This document shows, one piece after another, positions 47,436 to 58,479 of a stretch of 64,000 nt of DNA. A program made the position numbers and the translations under genes. Each line of letters starts with the position of its first letter. Within the stretch, counting starts at the first letter, position 1. The notes beneath the pieces were generated by a model that saw nothing but the letters and a program-made list of their open reading frames with translations, had not been told where the DNA came from and searched no databases. The stretch is from Streptococcus oralis (GTDB lineage Bacteria > Bacillota > Bacilli > Lactobacillales > Streptococcaceae): NCBI RefSeq assembly GCF_001578935.1, contig NZ_KQ969521.1:1053071-1117070 (forward strand). The letters run 5' to 3'.

Positions 47436-48360
47436 ATCGTTCTCCTACAGTCAATGTCCGTCCCACTCCGTTGAGGAAGGAAGCGATATCCATCTTAGGT
47501 TTACCAGCTGGCTGCACTTGCTTGAGAGATAGAGCACCTTCTGCCGTAGCGACGATCAATTCCTTCTTTCCAATAGATAGAATCTCTCCTGGAGCTCCCT
47601 GAGCTTCTACTGGTAGAGCTTCATAAATCTTAAAGCGGTCGCCTTTAAGGAAAGTGTGGGCAACAGGCCATGGATTCATGCCGCGGATTTGGTTGAAGAG
47701 TTGGCGATTGGTTTTAGTCCAATCGAGTTTCTCTTCTTCTGGCTTAATATTTGGCGAGAAAGTGACCTGGCTTGGGTCCTGAGGCACAGGCTTAATCTCC
47801 CCAGCAATATAGGCAGGCAGGGTGTCCAAAAGCAAGTCACAACCAACAATGGCTAATTTCTCAAACAAGGTGCCGACATTGTCCTCATCTGTGATAGGAA
47901 TACTGCGACGAGAAATCATATCCCCTGCATCCATCTCCTTGACCATCTCCATAATGGTCACACCAGCTTCCTCATCCCCTTGAATCAGGGCATAATGAAT
48001 GGGGGCGCCACCACGGTGTTTAGGAAGAAGAGAGGCGTGAACGTTGACCGCAAAATCCATGCTATCAAGGAGTTTACTTGGAAGAAACTGCCCAAAAGCA
48101 GCAGTCACAATTCCATCCGCTCCTAGCTTCATAATAGCTTCCATCTCTGGACTTCCAGATAATTTTTCAGGTTGGTAGATAGGAAGGCCTGCTTCTTTGG
48201 CAGCCTGCTTGACTGGGGTTTCTTGGATGACTTTTTTACGGCCGACAGCGCGGTCTGGCTGGGTCACAACAGCTAGAATCTCATAACGATCATCTGATAA
48301 CAACCCCTTCAAAACTGTTGCTGAAAAGTCGGGTGTTCCCATAAAGATTAGTTTTGTCAT
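47425..48360 (-). CDS. fmt: Methionyl-tRNA formyltransferase
   Basis: Formylates initiator Met-tRNA with 10-formyl-tetrahydrofolate. The 311-residue protein shows [15 protein letters not shown], the catalytic block [25 protein letters not shown], and a C-terminal OB-fold tRNA-binding domain. It follows priA by 12 bp and overlaps rsmB. The row priA-fmt-rsmB-phpP-stkP is the standard Firmicute arrangement. Confidence 0.96.
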   Translation of the reverse strand: MTKLIFMGTPDFSATVLKGLLSDDRYEILAVVTQPDRAVGRKKVIQETPVKQAAKEAGLPIYQPEKLSGSPEMEAIMKLGADGIVTAAFGQFLPSKLLDSMDFAVNVHASLLPKHRGGAPIHYALIQGDEEAGVTIMEMVKEMDAGDMISRRSIPITDEDNVGTLFEKLAIVGCDLLLDTLPAYIAGEIKPVPQDPSQVTFSPNIKPEEEKLDWTKTNRQLFNQIRGMNPWPVAHTFLKGDRFKIYEALPVEAQGAPGEILSIGKKELIVATAEGALSLKQVQPAGKPKMDIASFLNGVGRTLTVGERFGD

Positions 48361-48372
48361 ATCTTCTCCTTC

Positions 48373-50769
48373 TTATAAAAATTGCTGCGGCTCATGGTCA
48401 ATGCTGAGACGGAGCTCACTATTTTCCCTTTCTTGAGTCAAGGCCAGAACCTGGTTGAGAGTCTGCCCCAGCTCATCTTCTAAACGGTATTTAATCAAAA
48501 TCTGGTAATGATAAAGGTTGTGGGTACGGGCGATGGGTTTTGGCGTTGGCCCAAGGATTTTACTAGTGTCCGATAAACCTGAGCGCAAAATCCCCATGAC
48601 TTCATAGGCACGTTTGACAACCTCTTCTTCTTTCTTGTGAGAGAGGGTAATCCCAATCGTAAAATAATAAGGCGGATAGCCGAGTTGGCGCCTGATGCCC
48701 ATTTCATAAGTGTAAAAGCCTTCGTAGTCTTGGTCTTTGGCAAAACGAATAGCATAATGCTCAGGATTATAAGACTGGATCAAGACCTGCCCAGCCTTTT
48801 CTGCACGACCTGCACGGCCTGCCACCTGAGTTAAGAGTTGGAAGGTTCTCTCAGAGGAACGGAAATCAGGCAAGTTTAGGGCCGTATCCGCATTGAGAAC
48901 TCCGACTAGGGTCACATTTGGAAAATCCAAGCCCTTCGCAATCATCTGAGTTCCCAACAAGATATCTGCTTCCCCTCGGCCAAACTGGTCAAGAATAGCT
49001 TGGTGACTGCCTTTCTTGCGAGTCGTATCCACATCCATCCGTAGAATGCGGGCCTGAGGAAAGAGCTCTGCTAGCTCATCGTAGGCTTTCTGAGTCCCCG
49101 TCCCGTAGTAGCGAATGCTGCTACTCTGACAGTTGGGACAGACATGAGGAATCCCCTTGGAAAAACCACAATAATGGCAGTTCATGGTCTTGGTATCCAT
49201 GTGGAGAGTCAGAGAAATGTCACAGTTGGGACAGCTATCTACCGTCCCACACTCCCGACACATAACAAAGCTAGAATAACCCCGACGGTTGAGCATGAGG
49301 ACTACCTGCTCTTTTTTATCCAAACGGTCTTGGATGGCCTCTAGCAAAGGAGGCGTAAAGTTTGATGTCTCATTCTGCCCGATATAGTCCCGAAAGTCAA
49401 TCACTTGAACCTCAGGAATAGTGGCTAAAGGATTGGCTCGTTGGGTCAGACGTAAGTGTTGATAGACGCCTTTTCCAGCCCGCGCACGGCTTTCTAAGCT
49501 CGGTGTTGCTGAACCAAGGACTAGGGCTGCTTGATTGTACTGGGCCCGTAGAATGGCGACCTCTCTAGCATGATAACGGGGATTGCTGTCTTGTTTGTAG
49601 CTAGCTTCATGCTCTTCGTCGATAATCATGACACCTAGATTTTTCAGAGGAGCAAAGATAGCTGATCGAGCGCCAACAACAACTTGGGCATCGCCGCGTT
49701 CAACCTTGCGCCATTCATCATACTTCTCACCATTGGACAGGCCTGAGTGAAGAATGGCTACTTTCTCACCAAATCGAGCAATGAAACGCTCCGTCATCTG
49801 TGGCGTCAGAGAAATCTCAGGAACCAGTAAAATAGCTGTCTTACCCTTGTCCAAGGCTCCTTGGATGATCTGTAAGTAAACCTCCGTTTTCCCACTTCCT
49901 GTAATCCCTTGAAGGAGGAATGGAGGCTGTTGACTGCCAATAGCACTGACAACGGCATCACGCGCCTGTCTTTGTTCTGGATTCAATTCCAAAGGTGTAC
50001 TTGCTTCAATGCCTTCAAAATAAGCGGCTGAGCGTTGCACTTCCTTTTGGACTATGGACACAGCACCTTGTTCCACAAAGAAGTTGACTTGCTCCCGCGA
50101 ATAATACTCTAACAAGCTAGCCAGAGGAGCACTCTCAGGATGAGACAGCAAATAGTCTCTCAGCTCTGCTTTTTTCTTAGCACGCGCAGAAATCTCGATC
50201 TTCTCTAGCTGAGTGGCATCAACTTCATACCAAGACTGGGTCTTGACCTTTTTTTGATCGACTGCCTGGTATTCTAAACGGAGCAGACCTTTCCTGGTCA
50301 AGCGCATCATCTCAGCTTGCTTAGCAAGGTCTAAAGAAGAAAAGGCTAGCGAATCTTCTGAACCAAACAAACGCTCTTTGTCTGCCTGACCCAGACCTTC
50401 CAGAGGATAGAGAATCTTATCATAGCTGGAGTTTAAAAATCCTGGAAGCATGGCTTTTAGAATGGAGATTTTATAAGAAAAGACGGACTTTCGTAATTCC
50501 TCAGCTAGCCAGAGTTGCTCTTGCGTGAGGACAGGAGAAAAGTCCAGCACCTCCGCAATCTCTTTCAAGTCCTGATCAGCCACCTCTTCATCCGACTGGG
50601 ACTCCAGGCCAAGAACAATTCCTTGTATCAAACGATTGCCTTTGCCAAAAGGAACATGGACCCGCATACCGACTTCCAGCATCTCTACAAATTCCTCTGG
50701 GACCTTATAACTATAGGGCTGGTCCGTCTGCATCAGGGGAACATCCACGATAATCTTTGCTATAACCAT
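48373..50769 (-). CDS. priA: Primosomal replication restart helicase PriA
   Basis: Reloads the replicative helicase at stalled forks. At 798 residues it has the N-terminal DNA-binding domain, helicase motif I (LLQGITGSGKTEVYL), motif II (VMIIDEEHEASYKQ), motif III (VLGSATPSLES), and the zinc-binding Cys array between the helicase lobes (CRECGTVDSCPNCDI and CHYCG, CPNC). It follows rpoZ by 64 bp and starts the priA-fmt run. Confidence 0.96.
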   Translation of the reverse strand: MVIAKIIVDVPLMQTDQPYSYKVPEEFVEMLEVGMRVHVPFGKGNRLIQGIVLGLESQSDEEVADQDLKEIAEVLDFSPVLTQEQLWLAEELRKSVFSYKISILKAMLPGFLNSSYDKILYPLEGLGQADKERLFGSEDSLAFSSLDLAKQAEMMRLTRKGLLRLEYQAVDQKKVKTQSWYEVDATQLEKIEISARAKKKAELRDYLLSHPESAPLASLLEYYSREQVNFFVEQGAVSIVQKEVQRSAAYFEGIEASTPLELNPEQRQARDAVVSAIGSQQPPFLLQGITGSGKTEVYLQIIQGALDKGKTAILLVPEISLTPQMTERFIARFGEKVAILHSGLSNGEKYDEWRKVERGDAQVVVGARSAIFAPLKNLGVMIIDEEHEASYKQDSNPRYHAREVAILRAQYNQAALVLGSATPSLESRARAGKGVYQHLRLTQRANPLATIPEVQVIDFRDYIGQNETSNFTPPLLEAIQDRLDKKEQVVLMLNRRGYSSFVMCRECGTVDSCPNCDISLTLHMDTKTMNCHYCGFSKGIPHVCPNCQSSSIRYYGTGTQKAYDELAELFPQARILRMDVDTTRKKGSHQAILDQFGRGEADILLGTQMIAKGLDFPNVTLVGVLNADTALNLPDFRSSERTFQLLTQVAGRAGRAEKAGQVLIQSYNPEHYAIRFAKDQDYEGFYTYEMGIRRQLGYPPYYFTIGITLSHKKEEEVVKRAYEVMGILRSGLSDTSKILGPTPKPIARTHNLYHYQILIKYRLEDELGQTLNQVLALTQERENSELRLSIDHEPQQFL

Positions 50770-50833
50770 CTTCTCACCTCCTTCTTGTCAGTACATTCTT
50801 GCAATAGAAAAAATAAGATTGAGTCCCCCAACC

Positions 50834-51148
50834 TTAAATTTTTCTACCATCTTCTTTTTCTTTAGCAATTTGCTCTTTGATTTTCTTTTCTTCTTCTTCT
50901 TTGCGACGTTTTTCTTCTTCAATACGGAGACGAACCGCTTCACGTTTTCCTTCTGGATCTGGGTGAATGGTTACATTTCCTGACTCGATTTCTTCCAAAG
51001 CGCGAAGAGTTGATTTTTCAGACTTAAACTCTTGAGTTGCTGGCGCACCTGCTTCTAGTTCGTGGGCACGTTTTGCTTCCAAGATTACGAGTGAATATTT
51101 TGATGGTACCTTGTCTAGCAAGGTATCGATAGAGGGTTTTAACATCAT
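50834..51148 (-). CDS. rpoZ: RNA polymerase omega subunit
   Basis: The small accessory subunit that helps assemble RNA polymerase. The 104-residue protein opens [20 protein letters not shown] with RAHELEAGA, the conserved omega core. Its second half is a Lys/Glu-rich low-complexity tail typical of streptococcal omega. It is 24 bp downstream of gmk, the conserved gmk-rpoZ pair. Confidence 0.93.
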   Translation of the reverse strand: MMLKPSIDTLLDKVPSKYSLVILEAKRAHELEAGAPATQEFKSEKSTLRALEEIESGNVTIHPDPEGKREAVRLRIEEEKRRKEEEEKKIKEQIAKEKEDGRKI

Positions 51149-51172
51149 TTGCTTGTACCTGTTTCCTATAGT

Positions 51173-51865
<693 letters not shown>

Positions 51866-51903
51866 TTATCCTTCTACAGTCTTTCTATCTAGTGTAACAA
51901 AAA

Positions 51904-51924
51904 AGCAGTAATTTTTCAACTGCT
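51904..51924 (-). terminator. Rho-independent terminator of rny
   Basis: AGCAGT/ACTGCT stem followed on the minus strand by TTTTTTG, 9 bp past the rny stop codon at 51934. Confidence 0.75.
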
Positions 51925-51933
51925 CTTTCTTAT

Positions 51934-53547
51934 TTATTTAGCATAATCTACTGCACGAAGTTCGCGGATCACGGTTACCTTGATATTTCCTGGGTAATCG
52001 AGATTGTTTTCAATTTTCTCACGAACTTTGTGAGCCAAGATTGTGACTTTGTCGTCTTTGATTTGTCCTGGATTAACCATGATACGGATTTCACGTCCTG
52101 CTTGAAGGGCAAAGCTATTTTGCACTCCTTCAAAGCCGTTGGCGATTTCTTCCAAGTCATGGAGACGCTTGATGTAGCTTTCAAGAGACTCGCTACGAGC
52201 ACCTGGACGCGCTGCACTCAAGGCATCTGCTGCAGCAACGATTACTGCAATGACGCTTTCAGCTTCCACATCTCCGTGGTGGCTAGCAATGGTATTCACC
52301 ACAACTGGGTGTTCCTTGTACTTACGAGCCAACTCCGTACCAATCTCAACATGGCTACCTTCAACCTCGCGGTCAATAGCTTTCCCGATGTCGTGAAGGA
52401 ATCCAGCACGACGGGCAAGAGCTGCATTTTCACCAAGTTCACTGGCGATGATACCAGATAACTTAGCAACCTCAATCGAATGACGCAAGACATTTTGTCC
52501 ATATGAAGTACGGAACTGTAAGCGTCCCATGATCTTCATCAAGTCTGGATGGAGGTTTGGCGCACCAATCTCGTAGGCAGCAGCCTCACCGTATTCACGG
52601 ATTTTATTGTCAATCTCTTGACGGTTTTTCTCCACCAACTCTTCGATACGAGCTGGGTGGATACGGCCATCCTTGAGCAACATTTCCATGGTCATACGAG
52701 CAATTTCACGACGAATCGGATCAAATCCTGACAAGGTTACCACTTCTGGTGTATCGTCGATAATCACATCAACCCCTGTCAAACTTTCAAAGGTACGAAT
52801 GTTTCGACCTTCACGACCGATAATGCGCCCCTTCATGGTATCATCTGGTAGGTGAACTGTTGAGTTTGTTGACTCTGCTACATAGTCACCAGCGATACGC
52901 TGCATAGCCTGAACCAAGATATCTTTCGCAATCTTGTCTGAACGTTCCTTCACCTCTTGCTCAGCCTCACGAATGCGACTAGCAATTTCCTTAGTCAAGT
53001 TTTCCTCTGTTTGAGCCAAGATAATATCTCGAGCCTCAGTCTGAGAAAGGGAACCAATACGTTCAAGTTCAGCTTCTTTTTGTCTTTCGACTTCCTCTAA
53101 TTGCTCTTCACGTGCATCAAGGTTTTTTGCTCTATCAGAAATACTTTGTTCTTTTTGTTCAAGTGTTTTTTCTTTGTTCGTCAAATTGTCGTCCTTACGG
53201 TCAAGGCTCGTAGCTCTCTCCGTCAAACGACTTTCAATTTGCTTGAGCTCCTGACGTTCTGACTTAAATTCAGCGTCCACTTCTTCACGGTATTTTCTGG
53301 CTTCCTCTTTGGCCTCCAATAGTGCTTCTTTTTTAAGAGACTTGCTTTCGCTCTTGGCTTCATTTAGTAATAAATCCGCTTCGCGCTCAGCTTGTCCTCG
53401 TAAATTAGTTGCTTCTTGTTCAGCATTTAAAAGCATCAACTCTGCAGCTTCTTGGGATGATTTCATCTTAGCTGAGATGCTGACATATCCAATGACTAAA
53501 CCAATGATGACGGCAAAAACAGCAATCGCAAGTGTCATGATTTCCAT
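51934..53547 (-). CDS. rny: Ribonuclease Y
   Basis: A membrane-anchored endoribonuclease that starts decay of many mRNAs. The 537-residue protein has one N-terminal transmembrane helix ([19 protein letters not shown]), a long Glu/Lys-rich coiled coil to about residue 205, a KH domain ([21 protein letters not shown]) and an HD domain with [21 protein letters not shown]. All features expected are present. It is monocistronic. Confidence 0.96.
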   Translation of the reverse strand: MEIMTLAIAVFAVIIGLVIGYVSISAKMKSSQEAAELMLLNAEQEATNLRGQAEREADLLLNEAKSESKSLKKEALLEAKEEARKYREEVDAEFKSERQELKQIESRLTERATSLDRKDDNLTNKEKTLEQKEQSISDRAKNLDAREEQLEEVERQKEAELERIGSLSQTEARDIILAQTEENLTKEIASRIREAEQEVKERSDKIAKDILVQAMQRIAGDYVAESTNSTVHLPDDTMKGRIIGREGRNIRTFESLTGVDVIIDDTPEVVTLSGFDPIRREIARMTMEMLLKDGRIHPARIEELVEKNRQEIDNKIREYGEAAAYEIGAPNLHPDLMKIMGRLQFRTSYGQNVLRHSIEVAKLSGIIASELGENAALARRAGFLHDIGKAIDREVEGSHVEIGTELARKYKEHPVVVNTIASHHGDVEAESVIAVIVAAADALSAARPGARSESLESYIKRLHDLEEIANGFEGVQNSFALQAGREIRIMVNPGQIKDDKVTILAHKVREKIENNLDYPGNIKVTVIRELRAVDYAK

Positions 53548-53730
53548 GTTTTTACCTCATTAAATTTGTTTATCGAATGACATACATTCCTTAATATTCT
53601 ATCATAAAAAATCGATTTTCACAAACCCAAATTGAAGAGTTTTGTGTTAATTTTAGAAGAAAGTTCTGAAATCGCAAAACAAACTTTCTAGATCTTTAAA
53701 ATAGTATTTTCATTAAATTATACAATAAAA

Positions 53731-53750
53731 AAGCCTACCTTTCAGTAGAC
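53731..53750 (-). terminator. Rho-independent terminator of tmcAL
   Basis: AGTCTAC-tgaaa-GGTAGGCT on the minus strand with a TTTTTT tail, starting right at the tmcAL stop codon. The spacer 53548-53730 otherwise holds only AT-rich sequence; the rny promoter must lie there. Confidence 0.75.
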
Positions 53751-54848
53751 TTAGTTTGTTTCTATTCTAATCGGAACCCTGCCGAAATTCTGCTCTGCGA
53801 TGCTTGGGTATCCTAGTTGGTAAATCTGGTCTGCCTTTTGAGTCATAGCATCCCAAGGTTCTTTGCCAATTCGACTGACTAGATGGACCTGCCCTTTCAG
53901 AGACTTGAGGTGTTGTCTGCCTTTCTCGGTAAAGCCAAGAACATGAATGGCTTCTGGCAAGTCGCTTTCTCTGGCCTGCACCAAAATATAGGTCAAGAGG
54001 CGTCTGACACGCGCCTTGGTATAACGCTTGGTGGCAACTGCCTCGACCAATTCGTCCACAGACTGGGCTGTTTTAATAGCTTCCTTGATGCGCACAGCCA
54101 TTTCTTGATTGACCTGATAGATGGTCGTCAGGTCTGGATTTGATAAGATTTGATAACGGAGCAAGGAAAAATAGTCATCCCAACTCACCTTACTGGCCTG
54201 CTCAAAGAGGACAGCAGAAGGCATAAAGCGTTCTAAGAAATCTTGGTCTGATTGGTGCTGACGGATGGCTGTTGCCGAGGCAAAGTCCACATCCTTGTCC
54301 ACAGAATGATAACCTGCCCCCTGACGCTGAATCGGATGCAGTTTGATGTTGCGTCCTGCAACCGCCTTTGCATAGGCCAGAGCAAGGACATGATTAGGCG
54401 TATTGCCTGAAAAATCTAGACCTGCAAATTCTTTCCACATGGCTTGGGTTTTCTGGGGATAGGAAAGGGAATCAGGCAGATTTTCCACAAATTTCTCCAT
54501 CTCAGTACCTTGCTCTGTGTATAAGTCAGATATCTTTTGATAATCCAGAACTTCCTCTGTCCCGAAAGCTAGAGTATCAATACCCAAGCGAGCCAAGATA
54601 TCCACAGCTCCTTGGCCAAAGAAATCTGCCGCCTGAACACTGACTAAAAAGGGCAATTCCACTACCAGATCCGCTCCATTTTCAAGCGCCATCTGAGCCC
54701 GTGTCCACTTGTCCACGATAGCAGGTTCTCCACGCTGCATGAAATTCCCAGACATGGCAACGATTTTCAGTCCCTCCGCCTGCTCAAGCAAGTATTTGTG
54801 CCCATTATGAAAAGGATTGAACTCCGCGATAATACCTGTGATGGTCAT
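53751..54848 (-). CDS. tmcAL: tRNA(Met) cytidine acetate ligase
   Basis: Uses acetate and ATP to acetylate the wobble cytidine of elongator tRNA-Met. The 365-residue protein has the nucleotidyltransferase HIGH-like motif in [18 protein letters not shown], then [20 protein letters not shown] and [10 protein letters not shown], the family blocks. It is the last gene of the cluster that begins with yqeG, 14 bp after a small gene of unknown function. Confidence 0.9.
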   Translation of the reverse strand: MTITGIIAEFNPFHNGHKYLLEQAEGLKIVAMSGNFMQRGEPAIVDKWTRAQMALENGADLVVELPFLVSVQAADFFGQGAVDILARLGIDTLAFGTEEVLDYQKISDLYTEQGTEMEKFVENLPDSLSYPQKTQAMWKEFAGLDFSGNTPNHVLALAYAKAVAGRNIKLHPIQRQGAGYHSVDKDVDFASATAIRQHQSDQDFLERFMPSAVLFEQASKVSWDDYFSLLRYQILSNPDLTTIYQVNQEMAVRIKEAIKTAQSVDELVEAVATKRYTKARVRRLLTYILVQARESDLPEAIHVLGFTEKGRQHLKSLKGQVHLVSRIGKEPWDAMTQKADQIYQLGYPSIAEQNFGRVPIRIETN

Positions 54849-54862
54849 GATGTTCTCCTATT

Positions 54863-55261
54863 CTAATGACGAAATCTACGATACCGCTCAGGCAATCTTC
54901 CTCTCCAGTTAAGCCATTGTTTTTCTCCTACTGGAAGGATTTCTGCCAGTTGTTCATTACTATAATTTTTTTGTAACTCAGGATAAGCTATCAACATAGT
55001 TGGTCTATGGCATCCAGCAACTGTCATTGGCCATGTTCCATACATCAGCATATGTCGGATATCATCCTCCGATTTTATTTCATTTACTAACATATCAAAA
55101 AGTTTCTTAGACATATCGTAAACGACTAACTCTGAAAATACGGTTCCTTCTTCCTGAACATAGAAGTATTGCCCATCTTTCTCCCAAAGCGTTCCATTTT
55201 GACGAATACGATTAAACTGCGAAACTTCTTCCCAAGAATATTTTGATCGAACCATATCCAT
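54863..55261 (-). CDS. Hypothetical protein between methyltransferase and tmcAL
   Basis: A 132-residue protein I do not recognise. It has no signal peptide or membrane segment. It is rich in aromatic and charged residues, with HMLMYGTWPMTVAGCHRPTMLIAYPEL in the middle and a basic C-terminus (WRGRLPERYRRFRH). It is closely spaced, 3 bp after the methyltransferase gene and 14 bp before tmcAL, so it is co-transcribed with them. Codon usage and composition look more AT-rich than those of its neighbours, and it is not part of the cluster in the streptococci I recall, so it may be an insertion. Confidence 0.7.
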   Translation of the reverse strand: MDMVRSKYSWEEVSQFNRIRQNGTLWEKDGQYFYVQEEGTVFSELVVYDMSKKLFDMLVNEIKSEDDIRHMLMYGTWPMTVAGCHRPTMLIAYPELQKNYSNEQLAEILPVGEKQWLNWRGRLPERYRRFRH

Positions 55262-55264
55262 CTC

Positions 55265-56005
55265 CTACTTCTGCGCGACAAAAAACCAACGGGTGCTGGT
55301 TTCTGTCGGCTCCTTGTCCTCAAAGTCCGCATAGAGTTTGAAAGACTTGAAGCCAGCCTGTTCCAGCAAAATATCATAGGTCAAAACCTCATAAGTCCGC
55401 TCCTCATGCACTTCATCGTGGCGACTAAAGGAACCGTCAGCCTCCTTGACAAAGAAAGTCAACTCATGCACGATGGAGTGAGGAGCTTCGTCCTCATAGG
55501 TATCCCAAAGCATGGCAAAATCTTCCGCATTTTCATGGTAAGAATAGCCTGGAAAAACCTCATCCGTCTGGTAGGTCGAATGCACGTCAAAGATGAAAAC
55601 TCCGTCTTCATTGAGGGCATTATAGACTTCCTTAAAGACGTCTCCTACTTCCACCTCATCCTGCATGTAGCAGATAGAGTCCGAGTAACAAGTCACAAAA
55701 TCATATTTACCAGCCTTGGATAAATCCAGCATATTGCCTTCAATAAAATCAATCTTTTGCTTGGCTGAAGTCGCTCTCTTCTCAGCAATCTTCAGCATAT
55801 CCGCGCTCAAGTCAAGTCCTGTCACATCAAAGCCAGCCTGAGAAAAGCGGACAGACTGGATACCTGTCCCACAAGCCAGCTCCAAGAGTTTCTTTCTCTC
55901 CTTGGTCTTAGGCAAATGACGCAGAGAAAAATCCGTCCATTTATCGTATAAACTATCATCCATCACAGCATCGTAAACAGCCGCAAAGGTTTCATAAGTA
56001 GCCAT
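55265..56005 (-). CDS. Class I SAM-dependent methyltransferase
   Basis: A 246-residue methyltransferase of unknown substrate. Motif I is LLELACGTGIQSVRFSQAGFDVTGLDLSADML; the post-motif EGNMLDLSKAG and CYSDSICYM follow. I take the ATG at 56005 (MATYETFAAVYDAVMDD) because conservation in such proteins begins there. The frame is open a further 23 codons upstream, but these look unlike protein and no ribosome-binding site supports them. The gene is cut off from rsfS by a terminator and repeat A copy 2, so it needs its own promoter. Confidence 0.83.
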   Translation of the reverse strand: MATYETFAAVYDAVMDDSLYDKWTDFSLRHLPKTKERKKLLELACGTGIQSVRFSQAGFDVTGLDLSADMLKIAEKRATSAKQKIDFIEGNMLDLSKAGKYDFVTCYSDSICYMQDEVEVGDVFKEVYNALNEDGVFIFDVHSTYQTDEVFPGYSYHENAEDFAMLWDTYEDEAPHSIVHELTFFVKEADGSFSRHDEVHEERTYEVLTYDILLEQAGFKSFKLYADFEDKEPTETSTRWFFVAQK

Positions 56006-56126
56006 ATTCATGATACCAAGTCCGCCCGTAATCGGAATGAAAATTAGGAGCTTGACGATGGAGCCGAGCTCCAAGGAAAGCTATCTATTTTCCGACGATT
56101 ACAGGACGGGTTCAAATCCTTTCTAA

Positions 56127-56241
56127 GATACAAAGAGCATTAAAAACAAGGAGAAAATAGGAAACTTTCTGCTGTATCATCAGATACAAAGGAAGTTACT
56201 CTTTTTCTCGCAGTTTTTAGCTCGTGTTCAGTTTCGAGATG
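56127..56241 (+). repeat. Intergenic repeat family A, copy 2
   Basis: Aligns with 14393-14512 in the same orientation, and like it lies upstream of a minus-strand gene. It contains GATACAAAG, AAAATAGGA, a central hairpin TGTATC-atca-GATACA (56173-56188, extended by AACTTTC/GGAAGTT), CTTTTTC and TAGCTCGTGTTCAG-TTTCGAGAT. The stem sequence differs from copy 1 but pairing is kept. It fills most of the 56006-56326 spacer; the rest of that spacer is the rsfS terminator and AT-rich sequence. Confidence 0.6.
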
Positions 56242-56296
56242 AACAAAACACAACGCTCTCACCTTTCTATCCATTTTTTCTAACATAAGCAAATAA

Positions 56297-56320
56297 AACC
56301 CAGTTGACTGCAACTGAGTT
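56297..56320 (-). terminator. Rho-independent terminator of rsfS
   Basis: AACTCAGTTG/CAACTGGGTT on the minus strand (one mismatch) followed by TTATTTG, 6 bp past the rsfS stop codon. It ends the yqeG-to-rsfS operon before the methyltransferase gene. Confidence 0.7.
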
Positions 56321-56326
56321 CATCTA

Positions 56327-56680
<354 letters not shown>

Positions 56681-57274
56681 TTAGTCCTCTTTCAAATAGT
56701 GCACAAAGGCGTTATAGGTTTCAAGGGTTTGGGGATAGATGGGGAATTCCTGATGAGCTAGATGCTCCACGGTACGAGCTGTTTCGTAGGCCACTGCCTT
56801 ATTGAGTGACAGATTTGCAATCTCACGCGCCTGATCCACACCTGGGAAGGCACGATTGTGCTCGATATAATCTGCGACGTAGATGACCTTATCAAGATCA
56901 GTCATCTGACCAGCCCCGACTGTATGGATTTCAATGGCTCGCAGGATTTCTGGATCATGCAAATCCAAATCTTCCTGAATCTTGTAGATGCCAACCATGC
57001 CATGCCAGACATTATTACCCCAGTTTTTAAGTTCAGGGTCTAGTTGGTAACGGTCAATCAAGTCTAGAAATTCCTGTTCTGACAGCTTTTTAGCATAGTC
57101 ATGGAGGAGACCAGCTAAACCAGCTTTCTCAACATCTACTCCAAATCGCTGAGCCAGTTCTATGGCTGCACGCTCCACACCTAGACAATGGGTTAAACGT
57201 TTTTCAGGCAGAAGCTCTGCCATTCTTTCCAACAAAGCCTCTCGGGAAGAGTTGATATAGTCTTGGTATGCCAT
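56681..57274 (-). CDS. yqeK: HD-domain hydrolase YqeK (Ap4A hydrolase)
   Basis: A 197-residue HD phosphohydrolase; YqeK proteins symmetrically split diadenosine tetraphosphate. Metal-binding motifs: [14 protein letters not shown] (first His), [10 protein letters not shown] (HD), NVWHGMVG and EIHTVGA (further His), [15 protein letters not shown] (Asp). It abuts nadD with a 1-bp overlap and rsfS directly, in the usual nadD-yqeK-rsfS order. Confidence 0.93.
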   Translation of the reverse strand: MAYQDYINSSREALLERMAELLPEKRLTHCLGVERAAIELAQRFGVDVEKAGLAGLLHDYAKKLSEQEFLDLIDRYQLDPELKNWGNNVWHGMVGIYKIQEDLDLHDPEILRAIEIHTVGAGQMTDLDKVIYVADYIEHNRAFPGVDQAREIANLSLNKAVAYETARTVEHLAHQEFPIYPQTLETYNAFVHYLKED

Positions 57275-57903
57275 CAGTAAAGCCCCTCCTTCTCGATGTA
57301 ATCTAGCACTGTCTGAGGTAGGAGAAAGTTAGGTTTCCGACCTTGGGCAATGAAGTCACGCACCATGCTGGACGAGATGTCCATGAGAGGCACATCCACC
57401 CAGATAACTGGATAGGAAGTCCCTGCCTTGTAGCGTGGGCGCTGAACTCCAACAAACTGAACCATGTCGACCAGCTCATCAATTCGGTACCATTTAGGCA
57501 GATAGTCCACCATATCAGCCCCGATAATAAAGTAATAATCTGTGTCAGGATGTTGCTCTGTCAAAATCTTCATGGTGTCGTAGGTGTAGGAAATGCCCTT
57601 GCGCTCCAGCTCAATAGTTTCAATGGCTAAGCCTTCAATCCCCTCAATCGCCAACTCAAGCATCTTGAGACGGTGGTGCTCGGGGATGGTTTCCTTTTTA
57701 TCCACATGAGGTGGTTGGTATTCGGGCATAAGCAGGACCTGGTCCAGTCCTAACTGTTGTCGTACTTGGTCCGCCACAACAAGATGGGCATTGTGAACAG
57801 GGTTAAAATTTCCCCCTAGAATCCCGACCTGTTTGCGTTTTTTCTCCTTGATTTTTGGCTCCAACTCTACCTTGGTAAAGGGAGTCAATAATTCGATTGC
57901 CAT
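57274..57903 (-). CDS. nadD: Nicotinate-nucleotide adenylyltransferase
   Basis: Transfers AMP from ATP to nicotinate mononucleotide in NAD synthesis. The 209-residue protein has [21 protein letters not shown] (the HxGH-type motif), MPEYQPPH and the C-terminal [21 protein letters not shown] (ISST-like motif). It lies between yhbY (51 bp upstream) and yqeK. Confidence 0.95.
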   Translation of the reverse strand: MAIELLTPFTKVELEPKIKEKKRKQVGILGGNFNPVHNAHLVVADQVRQQLGLDQVLLMPEYQPPHVDKKETIPEHHRLKMLELAIEGIEGLAIETIELERKGISYTYDTMKILTEQHPDTDYYFIIGADMVDYLPKWYRIDELVDMVQFVGVQRPRYKAGTSYPVIWVDVPLMDISSSMVRDFIAQGRKPNFLLPQTVLDYIEKEGLY

Positions 57904-57954
57904 AGGCTCGTCTTCCTTTAATTCTCTGTAAAAACAGTTGTTTGGAGTAGGGTT

Positions 57955-58266
57955 TTAGATTTCTTTGACTTTCTTGGAAATCTTGCGATTTTCTTTCTTG
58001 CTGGATTGTTTAAACAAGATCAAGATGCGTCCGATTTTTTGGACCGTATCCACACCGATTTCTTCTTCCAAGATTTCAGCTACTTCGTGGATGTTTTCAT
58101 CTGTGTTTTGCAAGAGCGTAACTTTAATCAATTCGCGAGCGTCAAGAGCCTGACGGACGCTGGTTTTGATTTGGTCGTTGAGTCCATTTTTCCCGATTTG
58201 GATGATGGGTTTGAGTGTGTGTGCCTGGCTGTTGAGGAAGGCACGTTGTTTTGATGTTAATGACAT
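57955..58266 (-). CDS. yhbY: YhbY/CRM-domain RNA-binding protein
   Basis: A 103-residue CRM-domain protein associated with the 50S ribosomal precursor. The start MSLTSKQRAFLNSQAHTLKPIIQIGKNGL contains the GKNG loop typical of the domain, followed by ALDARELIKV. A basic C-terminal extension (about 15 Lys/Arg-rich residues) is present. It is separated from yqeH by 213 bp that contain repeat B copy 2. Confidence 0.92.
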   Translation of the reverse strand: MSLTSKQRAFLNSQAHTLKPIIQIGKNGLNDQIKTSVRQALDARELIKVTLLQNTDENIHEVAEILEEEIGVDTVQKIGRILILFKQSSKKENRKISKKVKEI

Positions 58267-58301
58267 AATTTCTTTAAAAGAGTTTCTTTTTATACTTTTC
58301 T

Positions 58302-58420
58302 GAAGTGGTGACGGACGTCAGCAAAGTCCTTCGGACTTTCATGACTAAAATTTGAGCCTAAGGTCTCAAATTTTCCGCAGTTGGTACAACTCCTTGTACC
58401 AACTGACACCACGGCGAAAA
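58302..58420 (+). repeat. Intergenic repeat family B, copy 2
   Basis: Aligns with the minus strand of 33660-33786. It has an outer stem GTGGTG (58305-58310)/CACCAC (58407-58412) around three hairpins: AAAGTCC-ttc-GGACTTT (58323-58339), AAAATTTGAG/CTCAAATTTT (about 58347-58374) and AGTTGGTACAA/TTGTACCAACT (58379-58404). It interrupts the yqeH-yhbY spacing, in opposite orientation to those genes. A separate imperfect hairpin, GTTAT-GGGC to GCCC-ATAAC, follows at about 58428-58464. Confidence 0.75.
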
Positions 58421-58479
58421 GTATTCGTTATGGGCTCGCAGGGCTCGCCCGAATTCAGATAACCCTTTCCTTTCTGTGT

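Noticed and set aside
58420-58430. A possible competence (SigX) box, TATTCGTT on the plus strand
   Set aside because: It differs from the TACGAATA consensus at the first base, and no competence gene follows.
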